From JASHVB01 sp035523995 (GTDB taxonomy: Bacteria > Pseudomonadota > Alphaproteobacteria > Acetobacterales > Acetobacteraceae), in contig DATKPQ010000103.1 of the NCBI GenBank assembly GCA_035523995.1, positions 31,019 to 95,018 on the forward strand: DNA of 64,000 nt. The letters run 5' to 3'. The position numbers and the translations under genes were made by a program. This document shows positions 25,593 through 33,500 of this stretch, one piece after another. The notes under the pieces were generated by a model. That model did not search any database. It had not been told where the DNA came from and worked only from the letters and a program-made list of their open reading frames with translations. Numbering within the stretch: position 1 is the stretch's first letter; every line of letters begins with the position of its first letter.

Positions 25593-27470
25593 TCAACGCA
25601 CCGCGGCGGCGATCTCGCGGAACAATCGTGCCGGAAGGCCGCCGCCGACCACGCCGCGCGTCGGCCGGTCGTCGTCATTGCCCAGCCAGACGCCAATGAT
25701 CGTGCCGTTGATGTCGCCGATGAACCAGGCGTCGCGATAGTCCTGCGTGGTGCCGGTCTTGCCGGCGACGTCGTATCCGGGCACCGCGGCGGCGCGGCCG
25801 GTGCCGTCGCGTACCACGGCCTCCAGCATGCGTTCCATCATGGCGGCTTGTTCGGGACCGATCACGCGCTCCGGCGGGTGGGTGGCGGCATAGCTGGCCA
25901 TGCCATAGGGCGTGACCCGGTAGCCATGGTTGAAGAATGTCGCGTAGGCTGCCGAAAGCTCCAGCAGACCCACATTGCCGGTTCCCAGAGTGAGGGAGTC
26001 GTCATCCGGCAGCCGGTCGGTGATGCCGAGCCGCGCCGCCGTCGCCGCCACCACGCGTGGCCCGCCATCCTGCAACAGCAACCGCACAGCGGCGGTGTTG
26101 AGCGATTGGGCCAGCGCGTTCTGCAGGGTGACCTCGCCCAGGTAGTGGCGGTCGAAATCCTCCGGGCTCCAGCGGCCGATGTGGATCGGGGCGTCCAGCA
26201 CCGTGCTGTCCGGCGTCATCCCCCTTTCCAAGGCGCTGAGCCACGTGAACACCTTGAACGCAGATCCAGGCTGGCGACGCGCCTCGACTGCGCGGTTGAA
26301 CGAGCCAGAGCTGTAGTCTCGCCCGCCCACCATGGCGCGCACCGCTCCGGAGGCGGCATCCAGCACCACCACCGCACCCTGCGACACACCAGCGGCGCGC
26401 CCCGGACCATCTAGCAGGGCATTGAGCCGGGATTCCGCCACTGCCTGCCAGCGAGCATCCAGCGTGGTGCGCAGGATTTCGTCCGTGTTCGGCATGATTT
26501 CCGACTCGGACTGCGCTGCGACCCAATCGGCGAACCAACCGGCCGCGATCTCCGGCGCGGGCGGGAAGACGATATCGGCAGCGGCGGCATGGGCTTGCGC
26601 TGCCGTGATGGCGCCGGTTTCCGCCATTGCGGCCAGTACCTCCTTGGCGCGGGCCTTGGCGGCGGCGGGATTGACGCGCGGATTGAAGCGGGAGGGTGCC
26701 TGCGGCAGCCCGGCCAGCACCGCGGCCTGCCAAAGCGTCACGTGGCGGGCTGAGACGCCGAAATACACGTGTGCCGCCGCGTCCACACCCCAGGCTCCGG
26801 CGCCGAGATAGACGCGGTTCAGGTAAATCTCGAGGATCTGGCGCTTGGTGAAATGGTGATCCAGCCACAGGGTCAACAGCAGCTCCTGCACCTTGCGCCG
26901 CAGCGTGCGTGCGTTGGACAGGAACAGGTTCTTGGCGACCTGCTGGGTTATGGTGGATCCACCCTGGACGATACGGCGGGAGATCAGGTCGGTCCACGCA
27001 GCACGGGCGATGCCGATCGGGTCGATGCCCGGATGTTCCCAGAAACGGCGGTCCTCGATCGCGACGACGGCTTCCGGCAGGTAGGGCGGCATCTCGGAGA
27101 GGTGCAGCGGCTCGCCCACCACGTCGCCGAAGCGGGCGAAGACGTGGCCGGAGCGGTCCTCCAGCGTCAGGCTGGGCCGGCGCGTGTCGTTCAGCGCCGA
27201 GTCCGGGCGCGGCAGGTCGCGGGCGAACCACAGCACGACCACCGCCAGTGCCAGCCCGCCCCAGATCGTGGCGATGATGCCCAACCGGATCCAACGCCAG
27301 AGCGGGCGGCGTCTGGCCGGGGCTGCCTTGGCAACGGGCGGAGCGGACGGCGCGCGCCGCAGCGGTGCGGTTGTGCGTGGTGGGGCTGGCGATTCTCGGC
27401 CGGCGGGCGAGGCAACGCGAGCGCGCGGCGCGGCGCGGGATGGCGGAGCAATACGCGGCGGGCGAGGCAT
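25593..27470 (-). CDS. Class A penicillin-binding protein (PBP1A family)
   Basis: Bifunctional peptidoglycan glycosyltransferase and transpeptidase, 625 residues. An Arg/Pro-rich cytoplasmic tail (1-58) and one membrane helix (about 60-83) precede the GT51 domain, with catalytic E139 in EDRRFWEHPGID and GGSTITQQ at 160-167. The transpeptidase domain has S393-A-F-K396, S446-L-N448 and K561-T-G563. It lacks the long insert of E. coli PBP1a, resembling the compact PBP1C-like/1A forms of alphaproteobacteria. The lipoprotein gene lies 180 bp downstream. Confidence 0.93.
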   Translation of the reverse strand: MPRPPRIAPPSRAAPRARVASPAGRESPAPPRTTAPLRRAPSAPPVAKAAPARRRPLWRWIRLGIIATIWGGLALAVVVLWFARDLPRPDSALNDTRRPSLTLEDRSGHVFARFGDVVGEPLHLSEMPPYLPEAVVAIEDRRFWEHPGIDPIGIARAAWTDLISRRIVQGGSTITQQVAKNLFLSNARTLRRKVQELLLTLWLDHHFTKRQILEIYLNRVYLGAGAWGVDAAAHVYFGVSARHVTLWQAAVLAGLPQAPSRFNPRVNPAAAKARAKEVLAAMAETGAITAAQAHAAAADIVFPPAPEIAAGWFADWVAAQSESEIMPNTDEILRTTLDARWQAVAESRLNALLDGPGRAAGVSQGAVVVLDAASGAVRAMVGGRDYSSGSFNRAVEARRQPGSAFKVFTWLSALERGMTPDSTVLDAPIHIGRWSPEDFDRHYLGEVTLQNALAQSLNTAAVRLLLQDGGPRVVAATAARLGITDRLPDDDSLTLGTGNVGLLELSAAYATFFNHGYRVTPYGMASYAATHPPERVIGPEQAAMMERMLEAVVRDGTGRAAAVPGYDVAGKTGTTQDYRDAWFIGDINGTIIGVWLGNDDDRPTRGVVGGGLPARLFREIAAAVR

Positions 27471-27648
27471 ACGCGGAATCGGTTCGGGACCCGGATCGAA
27501 GGACGGCGGACTGTGGCCCAGGACATGCTTGCGAGGAAAGCAAAAGCTGGACGCATGGGGCTCTGATCTGGCCGCGCGTTACACCGATGCCGTTGCTTTT
27601 CTCGGCCCCTGCTCCACACTGCGTTGTCTGCGTCGAGGAAACGTAGCC

Positions 27649-28689
27649 GTGATCAAGTCCTGGATCTTCGAATTCTTCCCGGCCCCGCACGAGCCCGGCG
27701 CCACCGAGGACCCGCGCGTTTCGGCCGAATATTTCAACTGGTACCTCGATCTTTGGCCGCGCGCCGAACCGCTGGGCTACGAGGGCATCTTCTTCAGCGA
27801 GCACCATTTCGGTCCCGCCTACAGCCCGGCGCCCAATCTGCTGATTTCGCAGGTGGCGCTGCGAACGCGCACGCTGCGGCTGGGGATCATGGGGCTGGTG
27901 CTGCCGTACTATCACCCGTGGCGGGTGGTGGAGGAGATCGGCATGCTGGACCACCTGACGCAGGGGCGGCTGGAAATCGGAACGTCGGCTGGGATTCCGC
28001 AAGAAATGGAGCATGTGGGGCTTTCGGTAGCCGAGGCACGGGAACGCAATGACGAGGCGATCGAGATTTTGGATGCGGCGCTGGCGGCGCCGGTGATCTC
28101 GCATCGGGGGAAATACTGGCAGTTCGAGAACCTGCGCCTGGTGCCGCGGCCGTTGCAGCGGCCGCATCCGCCGAAATGGGTGACGGTGATCAGCGAGGAC
28201 TCTGCTCGGAAGGCGGCGCGGCGGGGGGCGAAGATCTGTACCGGGTTCCATCCTGCATCGCGCGTGCGCAGCATCTTCGATGCGTATCGCGAGGAGGCGG
28301 CGCGGGTAGGGGGGCCGTGCGGGCCGGAGCAATTGGCGCTGCGGCGGCAGGTGTCGGTCGGCGCGGACGACGCGGCGGTGCGCGCAGCGGGGCGGGCGCG
28401 GGAGCAAGTGTCGCGGACGCGATTGCTTGCCGATCCGCGGCTGTCGGCACCGGGGCGGGAGGCGTTCGATACGCCGGTGTCGCACGCGTTTACCATCGGC
28501 AGCGACGAGTTCATCGCGGGTGCGCCGGAACGGGTGGCGGAGGAGGCGATTGCGCAATGCCGCGAAGTGGGGGCAGGGCATTTCCTGGCGTTGTTCGATC
28601 GGAACGCGGGGCGCGATGATTTGCGGGATGCGTGGGATATGTTCGGCGAGGCTGTCGTGCCGGTGCTGAGGGTGGCGGCGGTGGGGTAG
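27649..28689 (+). CDS. LLM-class flavin-dependent oxidoreductase
   Basis: A 346-residue luciferase-like monooxygenase. Motifs include VIKSWIFEFFPAPHEPGATE, GYEGIFFSEHHFG, LRLGIMGLVLPYYHPWRVVE and GRLEIGTSAGIPQEMEHVGL. The GTG at 27649 is chosen because it follows GAGGAAAC; the frame is open upstream only as the antisense of the PBP gene. It is not closely similar to the LLM protein at 19.1 kb. The 3' half is unusually rich in G-ending codons. Substrate unknown. Confidence 0.87.
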   Translation: MIKSWIFEFFPAPHEPGATEDPRVSAEYFNWYLDLWPRAEPLGYEGIFFSEHHFGPAYSPAPNLLISQVALRTRTLRLGIMGLVLPYYHPWRVVEEIGMLDHLTQGRLEIGTSAGIPQEMEHVGLSVAEARERNDEAIEILDAALAAPVISHRGKYWQFENLRLVPRPLQRPHPPKWVTVISEDSARKAARRGAKICTGFHPASRVRSIFDAYREEAARVGGPCGPEQLALRRQVSVGADDAAVRAAGRAREQVSRTRLLADPRLSAPGREAFDTPVSHAFTIGSDEFIAGAPERVAEEAIAQCREVGAGHFLALFDRNAGRDDLRDAWDMFGEAVVPVLRVAAVG

Positions 28690-28719
28690 GCGTGGTCCCC
28701 ATCGTCATGGCCGGCGCAG

Positions 28720-28795
28720 GCCCGAGCGTCCTGTGCACTTCGATGGCGCAGCCGATCACCTCCCGCAAGTGCGGATCCGCATCAATCGGTGTCAT
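28720..28795 (-). pseudogene. 5' fragment of a GxxExxY gene
   Basis: An ATG at 28795 opens ITPIDADPHLREVIGCAIEV-like coding (M-T-P-I-D-A-D...), nearly identical to the first 25 codons of the intact gene at 29370, then diverges after VHRTLGP. It is the truncated left copy of the duplicated cassette described at 28720-28992. Confidence 0.7.
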
Positions 28796-28992
28796 TCTTC
28801 GTGCCTTCGTGGCTTCGTGGTTATTGAAGATTAGAAGAACGGTGGTTAACGGCGGGTGAATGGGGGCAGGGAAGTGCGGGCCGACTGTTTCGGTTAGCCT
28901 TGTTTTACCTTGGTTTGTGGGCGGCCGGTTTTTTATACCACGAAGGCACGAAGCCACGAAGGAGTTGTCCAGTCAGCGCGGGGCGATGATTA
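28720..28992. repeat. Left copy (A) of a duplicated ~275-bp GxxExxY cassette
   Basis: This segment and 29294-29571 align almost throughout: gene start, then a spacer with inverted arms TCTTCGTGCCTTCGTGGCTT (28796) and ACCACGAAGGCACGAAGCCA (28937), then GTCAGCGCGGGGCGATGATT. The distal end of each spacer supplies the stop codon (TTA on the plus strand) of the next minus-strand gene. CCACGAAGGCACGAAG repeats are known companions of GxxExxY genes. Confidence 0.85.
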
Positions 28993-29370
28993 CCCGACGT
29001 TATGCTGCATGCCGTCGACCAGGCGGACCACGTTGGAATTCATCAGCAGCCCCACGCGGAGGCCGCTGAGCGTCAGGTACGTGTGAAGCTGAGCCTCGTG
29101 CACGGGATGAAGCATGCGGACCGAATTGATTTCCAGCACCAACCATTGTTCGACGACGATATCCATCCGCAAATCGCAATCAAGACAATGACCCTTGTGA
29201 ACGACGGGAAGTTTTTGCTGCTGGACGAATGCGATCCCAGCTAAAGCACGTTCGTGGCAGAGGCATTCTTCGTACACCGAATCGATCAGTCCCGGCCCGA
29301 ACATCCTGTGCACTTTGATGGCGCAGCCGATCACCTCCCGCAAGTGCGGATCCGCATCAATCAGTGTCAT
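28990..29370 (-). CDS. GxxExxY protein
   Basis: A 126-residue protein of the GxxExxY family, a small nuclease-like fold of uncertain function widespread beside mobile repeats. The start is MTLIDADPHLREVIGCAIKV; the signature region is FGPGLIDSVYEECLCHERAL (D in place of the usual E), and the core acidic residues are CDLRMDIVVEQWLVLEIN. It ends TYLTLSGLRVGLLMNSNVVR. It looks intact, unlike its truncated copy downstream and the broken homologue at 63.5 kb. Confidence 0.85.
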   Translation of the reverse strand: MTLIDADPHLREVIGCAIKVHRMFGPGLIDSVYEECLCHERALAGIAFVQQQKLPVVHKGHCLDCDLRMDIVVEQWLVLEINSVRMLHPVHEAQLHTYLTLSGLRVGLLMNSNVVRLVDGMQHNVG

Positions 29371-29571
29371 TCTTCGTGCCTTCGTGGCTTCGTGGTTTTT
29401 GAAGATTGGAAGAACGGTGGTTAACGGCGGGTGAATGGGGGCAGGGAAGCGCGAGCTGCCTGGTTCGCTTATTGTGCTCTGCCTTGCTTTGTGGCCGGCT
29501 GCTTTTTTTCATAAACCACGAAGGCACGAAGCCACGAAGGAGTTGTCCCCGTCAGCGCGGGGCGATGATTA
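29294..29571. repeat. Right copy (B) of the duplicated GxxExxY cassette
   Basis: Contains the start of the intact GxxExxY gene and the spacer with arms TCTTCGTGCCTTCGTGGCTT (29371) and AACCACGAAGGCACGAAGCC (29514), matching copy A with small indels. Its far end overlaps the DUF2442 stop codon. Confidence 0.85.
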
Positions 29572-29910
29572 CCTGGCTTGCTTGAGGATATGTTTGCGGG
29601 CTGCGTCCTCCGGATGCGCTGCAAACCACAGGGCGTCGGCGCAGAAGTCGATCTCGCGCGGCCACGCCAGACTGCGGCCACGCCAGACTGCGGCCACGCC
29701 AGATTGCGGCCACGCCAGATTGCGGCCCCGTTCGCCGACTTTCACCTACGCGAAGACTGCCGGATCGGCGAGCGCGGCGAACACGCCCCTGCCAACCAGA
29801 TGGGCGAAACGATTGACCGTCGTCGCCCCGTTTGCCCAGGTGAGTGTGACGGTGTGGATGCCAATATCAGGCACGGCGCACGTGATGACGTTCTCCAACA
29901 CCTTCGGCAA
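29569..29910 (-). pseudogene. DUF2442-family gene with internal stop
   Basis: Starting at a TTG at 29910 the frame reads LPKVLENVITCAVPDIGIHT and continues through TVNRFAHLVGRGVFAALAD, then meets an in-frame TAG at 29746-29748. It resumes VKVGERGRNLAWP and ends EIDFCADALWFAAHPEDAA-RKHILKQAR. A 16-bp unit present four times adds 48 bp without changing frame. DUF2442 proteins usually pair with DUF4160, as here; the pair is regarded as toxin-antitoxin-like. The stop makes this copy probably non-functional. Confidence 0.75.
29660..29723. repeat. Four 16-bp tandem repeats inside the DUF2442 pseudogene
   Basis: GGCCACGCCAGACTGC twice, then GGCCACGCCAGATTGC twice. Three extra units equal 48 bp, so the DUF2442 frame is kept after the array. 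Any other copy number that is not a multiple of three extra units would shift the frame. Confidence 0.9.
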
Positions 29911-29911
29911 A

Positions 29912-30167
29912 TCAAAATTTCTCCGGCTGCTGCTCTTCCTGGCACTTGATCCAGTTCAGTGCCAGAGCATCCTGGTGCTTGCCCGCCCAGGCGAGGACGC
30001 GGCGCAGCCATCGAAGATGGAAGCGTACCCCTGATTACGTCAAGGCTGCCGATGGCGATCAGCACTTCGTCCCCCGCAAGGACGTCGTGAAAATGTGTGG
30101 GCAAATGATCGTTGTAGAACATTTGGAATTTGATGCCATCGACAATGGCGATGGTCAGCATAGGCAT
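29912..30167 (-). pseudogene. DUF4160-family gene with frameshift
   Basis: The start MPMLTIAIVDGIKFQMFYND followed by HLPTHFHDVLAGDEVLIAIG is characteristic of DUF4160. After RGTLPS the frame is lost; one extra T near 30012-30016 would restore LRWLRRVLAWAGKHQDALAL and NWIKCQEEQQPEKF before a TGA at 29912. It lies 1 bp from the DUF2442 start. A sequencing error could mimic this, but the neighbouring gene is also broken. Confidence 0.75.
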
Positions 30168-30264
30168 TCCCAAAGGATTGGCGTGTCGGTCAACAAGGCA
30201 ATGCTAAGACGAGCCAATTGCCAAGACGTTAATGCGCGGGCCTGGACGTTCTTTTGACCTTGTC

Positions 30265-30552
30265 TCACCCCGGCTCCAGTCCCGCCTCGCGCCGCAGCGC
30301 GGCGAGGTCCGTGGCAATCTCCGCCTCGCGCTTGCTCATCGCCGTGAGCAGGCCGCGGTAGTCCGTGACCGCCGCGTCGCGGTGCGGGTGAGCGTGGGCG
30401 GTGTCGTGGGGGAACGCGAGGTAGACCGCGAGCGCGCGGCGCATCAGCGGCTGCGCCGCGCCGAGCCGGTTGGCGGCTTGCAGCAACCGGGCGAGGTTGT
30501 TGAGCGCGCTCGCGGCCGGCGTACGGCACGCCACGCCAACCGGATCACCCAA
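30265..30552 (-). pseudogene. C-terminal remnant of a TPR protein
   Basis: The sequence ALNNLARLLQAANRLGAAQP then LMRRALAVYLAF is one TPR unit of the kinesin-light-chain-like type found in long bacterial TPR arrays, followed by an ordinary C-terminus (TAMSKREAEIATDLAALRRE). No further repeats precede it: the frame runs straight into the end of lhr, overlapping by 8 bp. It is best read as a truncated leftover. Confidence 0.55.
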
Positions 30553-33500
30553 GGTCCGCCAGCATCGCCGGCGTCGCCGAACGCAGCAGCAGCTTGCGCG
30601 CCTGCCATTGCGTCGCGCTGTCGAGTACCGTCAGGAACACCACCTCTCCGCCGGATAGCCACGCCACCGGCAGTCCGTCCCGCAGCAGCAGGCGGTTGCG
30701 GGTCACCGCGGGCAGTTTGGCGCCTGGCGTCAGGATGCCCACCAGGTTCAGCGGATCGGCGCCCGACAGCGATACGAATTCGTCGTCCTGTGGCCGCCGG
30801 CGCAGCTCGCGCAGCGTGCCGACGGCATCGGGCAAGGCGTATTGCTCGCCGGAGAAGCCGGCGACGAATCGCCCGCCGCGGATTTCGCCGCGCGCCTCCA
30901 GGCGGCGATAGACGCGCAGCAGGTCGCGCCACGGCGGCAGCCAGTCGGCCTCGCGGGCGAGCAAGCGCCAGAACACCACGCCGTAGCGGTGCAACAGCGT
31001 GCGGGCGACATGCTCTACCGAGGCGGGCGGCGCCGCGTCCGGTGCCGGGCGGCGCATTGGTGCCCAGCGGCCGGCGTCCTCCATGCCGAAGGACAGTGTG
31101 CGGCGGCGGCGCGGGCCGGAGGCGAATGGCTTGCGCCGGTCGGACGGCACCAGCAACGCGCGCAGGCCGCCAAAACTGTCCGACGTCACCAGGCCGAAGG
31201 TGACCAACTCGGCGAGCGCCTCCTCCACCTGTTGGCGCAGCAGGCCGGTGGCATCCACCAACTCGTCGAAGAAGGACGCGCCGTGCCGGCACAGCGCTTC
31301 CAGCACCGCCTGGGCGCGTGGGCCGGGCAATGCGCCGTCGCCGGGTCCGGCAAGCGCGGTCCAGACCGCCAGATGGCGCCGCGGCAGCACCGACACCGGT
31401 GTGGTGCGCAGCGGGGTGGCCGCGCGGTCGGTGTTGCTGCCGCGTCCCGGCGTCAGGCGTCCCCAGGCGAGGCGCCCGGCCAGGCAGGCGTCGTCCAGCC
31501 AGGCCGGTTCGTAATCGGCGATGCGGGCGGGCAAAAGTTCGGTTTCCCAGGCGCCGGCGGGGGCCTCGAAGCCTTCCAGCAGGCCGGCCGCGACGGTCAC
31601 GGCCTCCGGGCCTTCCAGGCGCGCCTCTTCGGTCAGGTGGTGCCAGGCGCAGAGAAAACGCAGGAAATCGCGGGCGGCGACCGGTTCGATCTCGGCGCGC
31701 AGCCGGCGGACGGTGTAGTGGTGGATGCGGGCGAGCAAGCGCCGGTCGCACCATTCCTCGGCGTTGCCGCCTGACGTGAAACGGCCTCGCAGGACGAAGC
31801 CTTCGGTTTCGAGGGCGGCGAGCGCAGGGGCGATTTCGTCCGGTTCCAGGCCGAGCGGGGTCGCCAGGGCGCTGGAGGTGACGGGGCCGAGCCCCTCCAG
31901 GCGGCCGCGGAGGATTTCTATCAGGGCGGAGTCGGGGGAGAGTGGGGCGATGGAGTCATGAACTCCCGCTCCCCTTGCAGGAAGGGGTTGGGGGGAGGGG
32001 GTCGATGTCACCGGACTCCGCCGCGCGCTCCCCCCATCCCCCTCCCACAAAGGGAGGGGGAGACCTTTCGTCCCAATCCCCCGCGCACCCGGCCAAATCG
32101 CCCGGAACTGCGACAACCGTTCCGTCGCCACCCAAAGTAACGCCTGTGGTGTGCGCACCAACGCCACGCGTCGATCGCACCTCAGTGCATCCAGCCACCC
32201 GCTCCATTCCGGCACCGACGCCTCTTCCTCTGCCGTGAGGCACCCAAGCCACAGCAGCGCGTCGTGCAGTTCCTCGGCATTCGCCGGGTCAGGCCAGGCT
32301 TCCAGGCGGACGCGCGCAATCGCCTCCGCATCCAGCCGCCCGAGTTCGTCCGCGCTCTCCGGCGCCAGCCAGCGGCGGGCCATCACGGCCTGTGTCCGCC
32401 GCTCCTCCAGCGGCGCGTCATCCAGATACGCGTATGGCCGGGCTGATAGCACCTCCAGCGCCAGCGGCGAGGGCTGCGTCAGGTCGCGCGCCACCACGCG
32501 CATCGCGCCCGATTCCAGCCGCGCCAGCACGCGTTCCAGGCCGGCGACGTCCATCGCTTCATGCAGGCAGTCGGCGATGGTCTGATTGGTGAGCGGGTGG
32601 TCGGGGATCTCGCGCTCGCCGGCGAGGTTCTCGGCGCAGGCGAGCTGGTCGGGGAAGACAGTGGCGACCAGATCCTCGGCCTCCATGCGCGCGAGCTGCG
32701 GCGCGACCTTCTTGCCGCCACGGAAGCGCGGCAATGCCAAAGACACGCCTGCCGCCCAGCGCCAGCGGGCCATGAACATCGGTGCGTCCAGCAAGGCTTG
32801 CACCAGCAACGGCCGAACCGTGGCGGCGCGGAGGTAATGTGCGACCTCGGCGAGATGGAAGCTGTGCGTGGTGGTGAGCGACAACACGATGTTGTCCTCG
32901 GTCGCCGCCGCCTGAAGTTCGAAATTGAATGTGCGGCAGAAGCGCTTGCGCAGGGCCAGGCCCCAGGCGCGGTTGATCCGGCTGCCGAACGGCGCGTGCA
33001 GGACAAGCTGCATGCCGCCGGCTTCATCGAAGAAGCGTTCGAGCACGAGCGTGTCGTGGGTGGGCAGGCATTCCAGCGCAGCGAGCGATGCGGCGAGGTA
33101 TTCCACCAATTGCTCTGCTGCGGGCTGGGCGATACCGATGTCGTGCGTCAGCCAGTTAAGGGCGTTAGCGGCGTCGATGGCGCGGCGTGTCCTGTCATTG
33201 CGAGGAGCAGAGCGACGAGGCAATCCCGTTGGTGGTGGCTCGGGCACCATCCGTGCGCCCTCTCGATCGAGGTTGCTGCGTCGGCGCGCTTCTCGCGGTG
33301 ACATGGGAGGGGCGTGTTCCGCCATTGCTGTCGGCGCGGTGTCATCAACCGTCTCGCGCGAAAACGTCAGCCGTTGCGCCACGCCGTCGCGCAGCCGCGA
33401 CACCGCCAGCGACAGTTCATCGCTCCGTCCCGGTGCCTCGCCGAGCCAGAACGGGATGGTGGGTGCGGCGCCGCGCGCATCCTCGACCCGCACCACGCCG

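Noticed and set aside
26002..28581. Long minus-strand open frame of about 860 codons
   Set aside because: It is antisense to the luciferase-like gene and an alternate frame of the PBP gene; its composition is Arg/Pro-rich with no domain.
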